Shown: positions 34,493 to 46,479 of the stretch, one piece after another
Position numbering within the stretch: position 1 is the first letter of the stretch
Layout of the letters: each line of letters opens with the position of its first letter
Assembly: GCF_013426205.1 (NCBI RefSeq)
Contig: NC_089423.1
Span: forward strand, 5,270,001 to 5,334,000
Length of the DNA: 64,000 nucleotides
Reading direction: 5' to 3'
Origin: Metarhizium brunneum
Lineage: Eukaryota > Ascomycota > Sordariomycetes > Hypocreales > Clavicipitaceae
Notes under the pieces: model-generated
Told to the model about the DNA's origin: nothing
The model's input: only the letters and a program-made list of their open reading frames with translations
Database searches by the model: none
Program-made: the position numbers and the translations under genes

Positions 34493-36527
34493 TTATAGCA
34501 ATGACAGCTCTATTGGCGATACACAACGGAGGTATGAAAAACTCATATTAGCCTGATGATTGAATTTTGAATCAATAGAGGCTTCTGTCCGCCTAATAAA
34601 CTTCTGGCGCCGCGTACAAGCAATTGCTACAACGGGGCACTTGGCAATGCGGGCAAAAATAGTCCAGAGCAACCGAGAACCAGCCACCATTGCAGGAGCA
34701 CTATTGCATATTATTATCTGATCTCGAGTGTTGAAGTAGACGGTGATACGCACGCATTGCCAAGCCCTGTTTGCTTTGGCCTGGTAATGAGAGGATGCCC
34801 TTGGCATTTGCTTTTTAGACGGAATTGATTTGCTGTCATCAGTTTGGAGCATTCCGTGTCTCCCTCTACGTTCAGTTGTACATAGCTCGGCTTGATCGTC
34901 CAGCTCGTCGGCTTGGTCCAGGCCGTTATCAACTGTCACCTCGTCATTATCGTCTACATTGTTATCGTCGTCCACCTCGCTACTATCAACCACCTTGTCA
35001 TCACCCATCTCGTCATAGTCGTCTGAATCTTCCCTGTCGCCGGTTTTGGGAAGAGCAAAGAGAGCCAGGTCGACTAGGTGCTTCCCTACATGTTGCCGAT
35101 ACTCTTTCATCGAGTCCAAAGTCTCCCTACACAACGGGCATTCGGTCTTTGCGTCTAATGGTTTCATTGGCTCATTTCTTGCGATACTAGCATTCAGGTC
35201 TCCGGTGCTTACGATATCCGAGTGTGTCTCTTGCACGTGTCGCATAAGGGACGCTTCAGAGGACCAATATCCTTGGCATGAGGCTGGGCATCTCCAGATC
35301 TTCCAATGTTTTTGGAGCACGTGGTCCATTCATTCGTGACGCGTGCTGTACTCTTTATCTGCAGTGAGGCAGTTTTCTAACAGGCACATATAAGGGCGAA
35401 GGTCGCTCATAACATGTTGCCTGACAAGCTTCATTAGCGATACATTTCTTTGGACTAGCCTCCACTGCGCAAAGGGAAGAGGCGGGACTCGGAGTTTCTC
35501 GGACTCTGGTGCGGTCGTGGCGTATGATGTTTGAGAGTTTCCAGTCTCCGAGTGGTCGTCCTCGTCTAGTTCGCCAAACAATGGCTCCGAGTTCCCGGGG
35601 TCCTTCATAGCCAAAGGCACCGAAGATGCAACTGTGCTCTTTTCTCCCGCCTCGGTGCAGCCTTGGTCGAGCTCAAGGCCTTGAGACAACTTGGCATGGT
35701 GCGACTCGCGGTACTTGAAGTACCGCCGCCTCCTGGATATTGCTTTACCTAGCCGTCTAACCAGGTCTTTATTTGCATCCTTGTACTTGGCCTCCACGTG
35801 TCGAACATCGAAATCGCTAAAGTAACTATCTTCTGCGTATTCAGTCGACATGAAGTGGTCATGCGGCGCTGGATTCCGTATCGACGTGGAAAGCCGCAGC
35901 AAGGAGTTGATAATATCGGCAATATCCACGGACAACTGAGCCAGTTCTGAGTCGAACTCAAACTTTTCATCCCCAAGTATTTCTTTCAACTCGGCGTCAT
36001 TGTCGCAGCTGTCTATGACCTCCTCGTCCCATGGTGTCGCCTTTCCGCTCCATGTGGCTTCAACTAAGCAGCTTTAGAATGTGTTTTTTTTTTTCATTTT
36101 GCCATTAGATGGGCATACCTTCATCGATTGATGAAGTCAGTTCATCAAGAAGCCTCGCTACTTGCTGTCTGAGAGGAGACGCGTCCCGAAGACGATGGTC
36201 CAGTGAACCAAGTCCAGTGCGGTGGGCACCGATATTTCCAGACCATAACTTGAACCTCGCAAGCTCGTCGCTGACCGCCGCGATGATGCTCTCCTTTCGC
36301 TCATCTAGCTGCATGTCGCGGCAGGCCGAAGCAATGCCTCTAAAGCCGCCTAAACACTGTGCTACTCGGTCTGCAATCCGGCTTGGCGCCAAATGTATTT
36401 CACCCGCTTCTCCTGCGCTGTTTTTATGGTCGAGTTGTTTTGAGGGACCGAGATGGACATTGAGGAGGAAAGAGCGGCCGGCTGTGACTCCATTCACTGC
36501 GCATAAGGACTCTCCGCGTCGAATCAT
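34493..36527 (-). pseudogene. Fungal C2H2 zinc-finger protein, interrupted by one in-frame TGA
   Basis: Exons 36119-36527 and 34493-36063 (minus) form a 660-codon frame. The intron (55 nt) joins SSIDEG-type text to VEATWSGKATPWDEE in phase. The N-terminal region (DELARFKLWSGNIGAHRTGL, SLDHRLRDASPLRQQVARLL) is the typical opening of a large ascomycete family with C-terminal zinc fingers. Fingers follow: CPASCQGYWSSEASLMRHV..H and CPLCRETLDSMKEYRQHVGK..LALFALP. Codon 381 (35330-35332) is TGA, in frame, between YSTRHE and MDHVLQKHW; family members have Trp at this point (EWxxH), so TGG to TGA is the simplest reading. An acidic Asp-rich tail follows. If translated to the stop the protein would lose both fingers. 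Start ATG at 36527 is tentative. Confidence 0.8.
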
Positions 36528-36696
36528 GTCCTACGTCGAGCTCACGCTTGCTTTGTACGATGAGCAGTACCCCTCAGTTGTACGACCGATGGGGAGTCTG
36601 TTCCTTCTTTAAATCTTGTTCAGCCCCATCGCGGTTCGCTAATGTGAGGCACATCTGTACTCTCAGAGCCGTCCTGTCAAGCTTAATCATCTCGCC

Positions 36697-38552
36697 ATAT
36701 CCGGGTTCGAGGTTGTCGGAGTGCTTCTTGGAACAATTCCACTCGTTAATTCCGCCGTAGAGCACTATGAGCGCGTCGCCTGCACTGTCCAAATACTGCG
36801 GCGGCGAGCTAAGGTAATGCACGCGTTGGCCCGGTCCCTAAGGACCGAACAGAGGATTCTCGAAAACACCTGAGAAACACTTTCAGGGGGGATCGTGCCT
36901 GCGGATTGCGTTAAACCGCTACTGGCAGAACCTTTTGGCCCTCTTTGGCGAGCCGACAAAATCAGCCTAGAGGTCGAACGACGACTCGACTATACCACAG
37001 AAGACCTCAAGGATCTCGTGGAAAGCATCAAGGAGGCCCTGCAGGAACTGAGGGTAAAACTGGATCTAGGTTCGGACGTGGAGGTCGGTTCATGTTGTTC
37101 TTAGAACAACATGTACGGGAATATCGTGACCTTCCAGCGAGTTTACTAAAAACCGTCATAGGTCAAGGAGGGGAGCGTCGTTGGAAAGCGTGCTCTGCTT
37201 AAAATTGCCGCGATTTCGGTAAACATCTCCCAGCACGAAGACGCGGTCAATCAGATAGCAGATGCGAATAGAAAATTGGAGATGCTCCTGGCAGGCAACC
37301 TCCGTAACGAAACCCTCCGGAAACGAACTTTTGAAGGCAAGCTATCCGGTCTCTTGAAAAATGTGACATGGAGTATATACAACGTTCTGTGACTGAGTCT
37401 ACCTTGGAGCTGTGCGCAATCACACAGCGTTTACCTAGGGCTCCCTATCCTACCGCTCATATATAAAGACCAAGACGTGGAAAAGACTGTCAGGAAACTG
37501 GACTTTCATGTTACCTTTGCGAACGAGCCGCGGCGTTTTAGGGACCAGAGTCACACTACTTGGGCCTGGGAGGAGGTGCTTCTGCGGATCTTGAATGGCC
37601 ACGGGAGAATAAGAGGAAGCAGCCTGTGCATGTCGGTCCAACCCCAAAGGCAAAAAGATTGAATCTTTCTAAAAGAAAAATTGGATTCGCGGAAGACGCA
37701 ACCCCCTCCTTGCAACATCTCACCTTGCAGGCCGGTAACCAGCGGGAAGGAGAGCTGATTCGGCCCGAGGATAATTTAGCAGAATTTCCTCAGCTTTCCA
37801 ATCTTTGCGAATCCTTCAGCATGAAACCGCAGAGTGCAATTTACGGTTGCATTGCAGACGCATCTGCCAACCCGCCATCCAAATTCGGGGTCTACTACCC
37901 AACATCCTCGGATAACAGCGACACTTGCCTGACTGTGTCACTTCGCAGTCTACTTGACCAAAGCTCTATCGAGGCACCGTATAGCAGCCGTCGTTGCGGC
38001 TAGCCTGCTTCATTTACACGGCACGTCTTGGATACCCTCCAAGCTCGCCTGTAAAGATGTGTACTTTATCTGACGACATGGGAAAGTGGACTACGAACAG
38101 GTTTTTGTGACCGCGAAACCGGAGAACAGCTCAGCTGTTTACGATGACGGCTGGGACGGTTCAGCCAGCTACGATGGTAACCCGTCCCTGCACGCTTTAG
38201 GCGTGTTACTGATGGAGGTCATGCTGTGGAAGTCAATCTACGACTTCTGGGATGATGTCAAGTCCAAATACTCCCACACCCCGGCCCATGTGTTTCTCAA
38301 CATACGGTCAGACAATGGCTTCAGGGCACCTCAAGTGTCCTGGAGCGTATTGGATTCTCCGGCGGTCAGGCTTACAGAGACGCCGTTGAGCACTGCATCA
38401 AATGCGACTTAAGGTGCGACTTTGAGTCCCTTGACAATGAGGAGTTTCACGATGCAGTCTACCACTGTGTGGTCGCGTCGCTGCAGGACGCCGCCCGGAT
38501 CGCAACAGTTCCGATGATCTCTGGAAAAGGCAGGTTCGCTTGCACGGCTTGA
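36697..38552 (+). pseudogene. Decayed DUF7580-type fungal gene
   Basis: Remnant of a protein of the fungal DUF7580 group (helical N domain plus degenerate kinase-like C domain). The opening SGFEVVGVLLGTIPLVNSAV is unmistakable, but the expected ATG is ATA (36697). In order follow LARSLRTEQRILENT then TGA (36871), FGPLWRADKISLEVERRL, an intron-like gap 37084-37161, HEDAVNQIADANRKLEMLL, TGA (37390), WSCAQSHSVYLGL, a frameshift near 37600, LSNLCESFSMKPQSAIYGC and LTVSLRSLLDQS. Next come a frameshift near 37990, VAASLLHLHGTSWIPS, another shift near 38035, TGA (38071), YDGNPSLHALGVLLMEVML, a shift near 38320, and YRDAVEHCIKCDLRCDFESL to a final stop at 38552. At least three stops, several shifts and a lost start make it non-functional. 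Confidence 0.85.
37091..37113. repeat. 23-bp inverted repeat (11-bp arms, 1-nt centre)
   Basis: CATGTTGTTCT, one T, then its exact reverse complement. It lies in the intron-like gap of the DUF7580 pseudogene. It could form a short hairpin or be a symmetric protein site; it may also be chance. Confidence 0.85.
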
Positions 38553-39183
38553 AGGAGATGCGAATCTGGGAATGACATTTGTTTTCTGGCGAGCGGTCAG
38601 GGAGAAGCACACATGATGGCACGAGCCCAGTGGTGGCTGCTGTTGAAATTTTACAAGGCCTATGCTTGGTTCTGTTTGTGGGAGTACATTAGGACATCTT
38701 TTTTCTCGCATGCCAAGGGTACATCAGTGAGTTTGGGAGTGATTGTTGTGTTCGTCCATGCGAGTGGCTGGGAAGCCCGTGGAAATGACTGATGTGAGCC
38801 AGGAGGAGAGCTTGATTCTCCATTCCCAGCCCCCGGGGTATCTATCCGGAAGGGGCGCGTTTTAATCAGTTCAACTGGCAGGTACCTTTCAGTCGCTCGA
38901 TCAACGGCCTATAGTTGGAGGCAATACGTATTGGATCACGTCAAGTCACTCAACAGCACCGTGTCTAGGGCAGTAGTTGCCAACATCTCATACCGTCACA
39001 CGTTATTTGACAAGTTGCACAAACTAAGTAAACTAAAAAGAAAAGAAAAGAAAAGAGGAGAGAAGAAATCCAGAGGCTACAGGATGTGTTGGGTCCAGTT
39101 ATTGAACTATGGTCCTTATATGATCAGGAGCAACACGTACATACATACACATCCTGTACTAATGTCCGCGGAACTCGTCCGGT
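38553..39183. other. Intergenic region
   Basis: About 630 bases between converging 3' ends. It contains an AAAAG repeat (separate entry). No gene supported. Confidence 0.55.
39036..39055. repeat. AAAAG tandem repeat
   Basis: Four AAAAG units, 130 bases beyond the laccase stop codon. Confidence 0.8.
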
Positions 39184-41477
39184 TTACACTCCGGCATCAT
39201 TCTGAAAGCACCAATCTGCACTCTTTTCGACGCAAGTACCACCTGCCGATTTTGGTTTATCTGCCCAGTTGCTCATATTTCCGTACCATTTGTCCCAGTT
39301 CCGGCAAACACGCTTGGCCTCGACAATGGCAGGGCTCTTGTCCGGCCACATGGCGAAGGCGCCTTTCTGGTCCTCCATTATTTGCATTCCCAAGCCCCTG
39401 GAAATATGGAAGGCAATGTGGCAGTGTACAAGCCACGGCCCGGGGTTATCGGCTCTGAACGCGATAACCACATAGCCAGTGGTATCTAAAAGAACGACAT
39501 CGCGGCGAGGAGGGTTGTCGAGTTTCAAGCTCATATTCTTTGGATTCCACGTCTTGTTTTCAGCTTGTTCAAGAATGGCAAAGTCATGGCCATGCAAGTG
39601 GATCTGGGATGCGGTCAGCGCTCCATTCATCATGTGCTGGGCACGCCTTACATACCGGGTGAGCGCCGGTTGTACGGTTCTGAAGGCTATACCAGACCAG
39701 GTAGATCTATCAAGTTTGGTTGGTTAGTTGCTTATTTGGGAGGGAAGCTGTTTTATGCGTCTTCTTACCCATTCACTGTTGGCGTAATTCTCAGGCTGAA
39801 CCCGCCAGAGTTTTGGCCACGTCTTGGTATCTTGAGGATTGAGATGGAAAAACGTTGGATCGGAGTAGTTGATACGGATGGATGCTGGTTTGACAGCGTT
39901 ATCCATGGTGAAACCTGCGACGGGAGAGTCTGTACCGATGAGATCTGGATCGAAATAGACATCAAACTCTTCACCATAGCGCGGGACCACTTCATCGAGA
40001 GGCCCGTTGCTTGGAGCTTTGACAGTCCATGGCACGATTGGTACCAAATTATTATATGGTTCATCAGAACACCTCAGCGGAATGCCGGGCCATTTCTTGG
40101 TGGAAGGATCAACAGTGCTGGATTTATTATAACGCAGGATGGCAACTTCGGAATAATTTGAACAAGCCGGGACCTTTCTACCAAAGCAGTTTGCAATCTC
40201 GGTACGGATCCAATAATTCCCGTTCTTGTCGAGCGGACTAGATGTGTCGCGCGGGCTTGCTTCGACGACTACATCGTAACGCTGGCCGATTCCAACTAGG
40301 ATGGACGTCGTTGTGTAGGGTTGGATGGGGACAAAGTCGGCGCTGACCACTTGAAGGAGATGGTTATCGATGCTGACGACAAAGGTAGTGTCGAACGACG
40401 TGTTGATGACACGCAAAAGATACCTCTTGCACCCTTGCCCTGCGCGGGGGGGTTCAAAGACGATGCTCCTTGCGGGCAGGATGGCGGTTACATTTTTCGT
40501 TTGGCCACAGGTGTACTTGGTGATATTTCCACGGCCGTTAAGCAAAATGTCTTGGCCGCCGTCGCTGCCGCCCGCCACCACTTTATACGCAGAATTGTGA
40601 TACCAGTCAGTCAGTATCAGGGGCGGACTGACGGGTTCGTCCCAGCTGGTCGAAGACGGACCGTGGATGGTCAGCGGCCCGACAGCGCCATCGGCATATT
40701 GCACAGAGTAGTGACTGTGGTACCAAGAGCTTCCGTACTGCGTCAGAGTGAAGTTGTATACGAAGTAGTCGGCGGGCGCAGTCGGGCATTGCGTGACGCC
40801 ATTCACGCCATCCATCTGGGTGGTGTTTAACTGGCGGATACCCTAATGAAAGAGGCCTGGTAAGTTTTGAACCCTGTATAGTCAACTATTCCTACTTACG
40901 TGCCAGTGTACCGAGGTGCCATTCTGCTTCATGCTATTGGTGACGTTTACGATTAACCTTTTTGCAAACTTGTCAGCGCCGGTTCCCCAAGTCTCAACCA
41001 CTCGCCCAACGAGTCAACGACCACATACCGATCTCCCCAGCATGCTTCAATCCATGGCCCAGGATACTGGTTATCAAACAGCTTGGCTAGCGAAAAGTTC
41101 AATCCATCTGCCGCGGTCCAGCTGTCGACAAGATTGATTTTGTAGTGGCGTTCTACTCCTGTCGGCCATGTGTCCTCGTAGTTGCTGTTGATATCAAGAC
41201 GCTTCCCGTCGGACTTGCGCCGGAGCCAGCAACTGCGGTCTAGTGGACTGGAACAGGGCTCCCACCCTGTCATATGCGGATACGCGCATCGAAGAGTCGA
41301 ATCTTTTGAGCTACCTGGCGGCGTAAAGCTGGGGTAATCTAATGCTTGGTTGACAGGAGTTACAGGACTGAGAGGCACCTGTGGTTGGGGCGTGTGACCA
41401 CTCCACGGCAAAATTGAAAGGGAGACGATGGTGACAAAGGATGTCACCATCTCCAAAACGCGCTCTATCAAGGCCAT
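39184..41477 (-). CDS. Ascomycete laccase / multicopper oxidase
   Basis: Secreted copper oxidase acting on phenolics or pigment precursors. Five exons on the minus strand: 41029-41477, 40900-40957, 39769-40842, 39656-39706, 39184-39603, total 683 residues. The introns (52-71 nt) are needed to assemble the copper motifs: VHWH|GIRQ (about 167-170), WYHSHYS (211-213), HP|IHLHGHDF (546-550), and HCHIAFHISRGL (604-615). The residue at the T1 axial position is Leu, common in higher-potential laccases. Exon 4 is only 51 nt. The start ATG at 41477 gives a long hydrophobic N terminus (VTSFVTIVSLSILPW) fitting a signal peptide or anchor. An extended N-terminal region (about 95 residues before the first cupredoxin) is rich in Pro and has several Cys. 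Many N-glycosylation sequons. No break is seen, unlike its neighbours. Confidence 0.92.
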
Positions 41478-44400
41478 TGTGGACTCAACAAGACGGGTTG
41501 ATGGGGTCAAACTCGTTGAGAGTTGAAGTTGGAGAGAAGGGCATCCCGCTGACCCTGTGCTTTAAATATCTTGATCACTAGGATCCTGGCCACTGACCTC
41601 ATACGTACAGGCAAACTCGACCAGTGGCCTTGTATATTTTTATTTACGACCTGTCATCTCGACCGCGAGTGTCCCAAGCACGGAGTTCTACGTGGACGTG
41701 CACGAACCGACGAGGTTATAGTTTGACCGTCAAGGACATGGAGTCTGATAGACTCCCGATTGATCCGGGCCCAAGACATTCAAGACATTTACCTAGAGCC
41801 TGGCTTCTATTTGCTGTAGGTAGCTTTTAAATGCTTTCTCCAATGTCGTCATCTGGAATGTCCACAACACGTCTCGTTTGCCTTTGATGGCTTGCGCCCC
41901 ATCACGGATGCGTTGGGAGGCGGCGACACGAACTCCAGGTTGCATTGACGCCTCGAAATTAACATCTCGGATGGCGGCGAATAGATTTGCGGTATAAAGT
42001 ATTTCCCTACATGTTTAGCCTTTGAGATGTTGTACATCCAAGCAAGGCCCAACTAATCATTACAAGTTACCAGCTCGACGCAGAGTTGCAGCATCTTCAG
42101 CCCCACGTACACAGAGTTTGCTTCTGCAACAAGATCAAGTTGTGATGGCAGCGCCTGATGGCACCTGTCATACACAAATTAAATAAAATAAACAGCCAAT
42201 AAAAGTTCAGTTCACTTCTACCATCGACGAGAAATAAAAGACCTCACCAGGGTGCAGAACTTTGGGAGACAAGCACGCAGGCATGGTCATGGCAAAATTG
42301 AACCTCTACCAGGCCTGCATACTTTACAACATGTGGGACAATCCAAGTAACTAAATTTAACCCTTGCTTTACTTTTTTAAAGGGAACAAGAAGCTCCAAG
42401 AGCATCCTGGCCATCTGCTGGCGTAACTGGGTTATGCGTACCTGCTGAATCATCATGAGAACAACTTGGAAGAGGCAGAAAAATATTGCTAAATCATTTT
42501 CTCACAGGCTAAGAAAATGGCCTTATTTCCCGAACACACCTGCGTTATTGCCACAGTCCACCTGCTGATTGAAATGTATAAAAACCAGGGCTGGGACACA
42601 AACATTGGGCAAGACGAGTTTCCAGGGGCTGCTTATACCCTTACGGCAAAGTACGGCAAACTGAATAGCTGTGACCAGCCTCGAGGGACCGCCCTTCCGG
42701 AACGGATGGCATATAAGGGTCGAGAGGCCATTGCAGAATGCCCGCGGCCACTACTGGCTGTGGTTTTTGTCGTCGTCGTCGTCATTCTCTTGGTTACTAT
42801 AGGTCAAAAAGTGTCGCGGAGAGATGATGGAAACTGGCGAGCATCGCATGACGGCGCAGCTTGTCTTCCACGGCTTCACCAATTGGTCATTATTCGGCGC
42901 CATGTTCTCAAATTCGGTCTTGAGAGGGTTGTCGTCCCAATCGGCCATAAATGCACCATCTTCCTGCTGTGCCGTCCAAGTACCAATTATCGTCGATGAC
43001 TGGAGTCTCAAGCCCAAAAAGATTCTCCACATCATCAAGAGTATGTGGCTGAAGAGGACGTTTGCGTTGGACTGCCTCTTGCCCGTCGTTGACGGATCGC
43101 CAAAAGGAATCCTCGTCTGCTTCTTGAACAATGAGCTGTTGCTCAGGCATCGTGATAACTGTATATTGAATGTGAGTCATCCAAAAGCTTTGTGAACTTG
43201 AAGCGCAATGCGGATGAACGACTTGGCACAGCCTTCGTTAAAAGTATATGTGTACTACATTTTGAGTGGCCTGCTTCAAGTCAGACTTAATCGGATTCGG
43301 GTCAGATTCTTAGTTCGCTGTTAAACAATGTTTGCCACACAGGAAAAACATTGCATGGACTATGTGAAGAGACGAAATCTCACAAAGCCTTTTCTCTTCC
43401 TCTCTTCCCCACCCACGCAGCAACAACAGCGATAACATCATGATTAATAACACGACACACAAACAAATAAGCAAACAATGACCTTTTCGTTTTATTATTT
43501 GGTAAATGATAACACCTTTTCGTAATGGCCCCTCAGGGGTAGAACAACAGTCGCAGAGGCGGAAGGCGCGTTGCTGACTGCTAATAGCTGCCGATATCGA
43601 AAGTGGATGGAGCTGTGGACGGCACTTTTAAGTGAATTACACAATGCTAGTCTATTATAAATGATACACCTTATCAAATCAGGTAGCTTCAGATTATAAA
43701 CGTCGCTTGATCCGCCTCAAGTTCATAGATTGGCCAGCCTCAACTGATGGTAGTCATCCCAGCAGAGGCCCCGGCCGGTTGCGTCAGCGTATGCAAACGG
43801 CGGGCCTTGGACGTCGGCCGAGATGACCATGACTCTGTGCTCATTCGTGCTTCTCTCAGAAGCCACATGATGTGCTTGAAGCCCAAATCTGGGCAATCCA
43901 AAACCTGAAGCAGCTTCGACACGAGCCGGAATGACATGGCGCGGCGGCGTCGCCGAGGCGGCCTACGGAGTCGGGACGGGCACCCTGTCTGGGCGGCGGG
44001 CCAACGGTGGCCAATGATATCCAACATTTGGCATGCCGCAATCCTAAATAGGAAAGCGGCAGCGCACCCACTTGTCAACCTCGTCAACACCATCGTGAGA
44101 CACGAGCTTGACCCAGGAAGCCGAAACCCAATCCTTCCAGACCGCTCGTATATTGCAGTCGCCAAGATGCCAGGTTTTTTATAAGAACAGGTAGAGTCAA
44201 AGGACCCGTGGCCAAGGGATCTGTTTGTATGGCCGATACCTCTTCACAGAGGTCACTTGCGGCTGGACCCGTGGGGGCCATGAGTTTTGCCGCATCGTAG
44301 TCGCAAATCAGGTTGGAAGCACAATATTTTGTGTGAAACAGATGGCGCATCCCAAGGCGCCGGTGTCTGCAATCCGTCCACGCTCACAGAGGCAGGGAAC

Positions 44401-44713
44401 GAATAAGCTGTTCAATCGTTGCCAGGCACAACAAGGTCAACAGCGAGCATGTAGAGAATTTCATAGTACTTACTCGATGGCCAACAATGGCAAACGAGAG
44501 GGATTTCCGCTCCCATCATGTGGCTCAGGCCACGTCCGGTGCAAGTTTCCTGATTCAAATGGCTTTGAATCATCAAGACGTAAAGACTTGAATGACTTAA
44601 ACTACTTAGTAAGCAAGTCATTTAATGTCGACCATGTGATTCGTAACCAGCTGGCGCGTTCTCCTAAACAAGTTCCACTTTTTAGCCATCTGGGATCTGT
44701 AAGACAAGTGTTA
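41478..44713. other. Gene-poor region, about 3.2 kb
   Basis: No intact gene is supported. Two overlapping minus-strand frames at 42751-43180 share ordinary-looking protein text in different frames (LDDVENLFGLETPVIDDNWY and ADWDDNPLKTEFENMAPNND), which could be a frameshifted relic, but I recognise no family. The rest is AT-rich with short open frames only. Confidence 0.5.
42751..43180 (-). pseudogene. Possible frameshifted gene relic, family unknown
   Basis: From an ATG at 43147 the frame reads as acidic, ordinary protein up to about 42960 (EADEDSFWRSVNDG, LDDVENLFGLETPV), then plausible coding continues in a neighbouring frame (DGAFMADWDDNPLKTEFENM) to 42751. Joining them needs a frameshift; no good intron is seen. 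It may be chance. No function is proposed. Confidence 0.25.
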
Positions 44714-46479
44714 TTATTGTTTTCCAACGCTAACGGGATGAGTTGATTCTCCTTTAGGAAGCCGGATATTGAGGCAGCGCTGGAATATTCGGACAATGGT
44801 AAACGTAGCTTCCGTGAGAGTAAAGTCCACTGCTTAGATGTATTTCCGCCACCTAATAAGTTTTCAAAATTATGTACCCGAAAAACGTACTTCCCAGCCA
44901 AATTCGCGGTCCACCGCTAAGCGGTAAATATCTACGGTTTTGAGCGGTCTTGTCCTTAAAGAGAGACAGGTTCTCATGCTATCTCTCTCTGGGCGGAAGC
45001 ACTTGGCATCCATGCCATATAGGTCTGGACGGCGATAAAGCGTATACACACTAAAAGCCACGGGTGAACCTTTCGGTATTAAGACAGGGGATTTCCTGTC
45101 GGGTCCATCACCCACTGGGAGAATAGTAACTGTTCTCAATCGCCGTCCTGGTGTTCATTGGCACTAAAGGGTACAAGCGAAGCGCTGGCTTGACTATTAG
45201 CATTTATACACATCTTTTAAAGCTGCCTAATATTACTCTCTTTTAGCGTATTTTACAGATAGTGGATGTTTCGCAAGTGCGTTCTGTTTAATGGGCCATT
45301 CTCATGTTGAGAAATTTCCATTCGTACCGTGTCCATTGCTCCAGGATGCCTAACAAGCAAGGAGTCATGCATGGACATTAGTATACATTACATTGAACGA
45401 GGCGTCATGAATAAACTGACGAGGCCTAGGAGAGCAGGCAAGTGGTAGTATCACAGCCAGCAGCTAGAATATTAATAATTTGTCCCCGAACTGCTGGTTC
45501 TGTCAGGACAGGCTTTCGCAACAGCTTTAAGAAGACGTATCTTGTGTTGGTTGGTTCATCTGATGAGATGCTCGCAGAAATGTTTTGGTCAATAACCTGG
45601 TCAGCGAATTCATGCACTTTACAACAGGCATCGCGGAACTCGGAGCCCCCAACAAGCCATAAAGGTCCAGAAGACGGTATCTCTTAATAAGATATTTCTG
45701 CGAAAGGTCAAATGCTGTCGCAAAAGTCTGTTCTTGGCTATTATCTGTTAACCTCAGACCGTAAATAGACTCCCCAAAGAGAAATGCAGTTATTACATCC
45801 AGTATGATGAGAGATAAAAGTGGCTGAAGGTCAACTACACCGCCATTTCAAGGCAATTCACTCAACAAGTCGTCCATAGGCTCTGCAAAAACTGCAAGAT
45901 CTTAATATTTCGATGTACTAGCTCTGGACGGAGTAGGTCTCGTGAGAGCTTCCGGCCTCGCCTTCCTGGGTAAAGATGCCATCGCCAAACATCGGAAAGG
46001 TGATTGCTCTCCTAGGACCAGAGGACCCGTCTAGCTTTTACTTATTAAATATTACTTATCTCTAGGTTATATGTTTTTTTCGGCTAATAACTTCAAGATA
46101 AACTTACCCTTAAAGTTGCTGGAGAATATTATCTCCAAATTCGCTGGATCAACAGTGCCAAACGCCAGGCTGCGTAGAAATAGTTGCTGCAAGGTATATC
46201 CAGTTTGACGCAAGTGAAAGAGAAATAGCTCCATAAGCCGAAACTCGGAATCTGCACCGAATATCTGCTCAAGGCGATCTCTGAAGTATTGGCGGAGGGA
46301 GACACCCATGAGCGGCGGCCAGCTCCTTCAGTATCTTCTGATGGTTTAGCAAGGTACAAAATTAGGCACACTTTTCAACGGTATCTGCTTAAATCTGACC
46401 TTTTGCTTTCGTTTTTGCGCCGACACATCTGTTGATAGACAGCCAAGCTGATGAGGAATAAAGGTAGCGGGTACAGCAT
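44714..46479 (-). pseudogene. Decayed CYP52-like cytochrome P450
   Basis: Relic of an n-alkane/fatty-acid hydroxylase-type P450. In order on the minus strand: MLYPLPLFLISLAVYQQM (membrane anchor, ATG 46479), HGCLPPPILQRSP, FGADSEFRLMELFLFHLRQT, FGTVDPANLEIIFSSNFKG, an intron-like gap, AITFPMFGDGIFTQEGEA, a one-base deletion, LLSLIILDVITAFLFGESIY, IINILAAGCDTTTCLLS (I helix), [17 protein letters not shown], a frameshift, [20 protein letters not shown], then SGGPRIWLG and, after a putative intron, FTLTEATFTIVRIFQRCLNI to a TAA at 44714. The haem-ligand Cys is Trp (GPRIWLG) and the ExxR Glu is Pro (PALR). Multiple frameshifts and stops confirm loss of function. The region is visibly AT-rich. Confidence 0.85.

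Noticed and set aside
31304..35332. Repeat-induced point mutation as the cause of the two single TGA codons
   Set aside because: TGG to TGA is a CpC-context change rather than the preferred CpA, and neither gene shows the many C-to-T changes RIP leaves.
35330..35332. Programmed stop-codon read-through (UGA CUA type)
   Set aside because: Neither TGA is followed by CTA; the next codons are TTC (GMC) and ATG (zinc finger).
36574..36822. Minus-strand frame with the Cys/His-like text GGINEWNCSKKHSDN
   Set aside because: It is the antisense shadow of the DUF7580 N-terminal signature VVGVLLGTIPLVNSAV on the plus strand.
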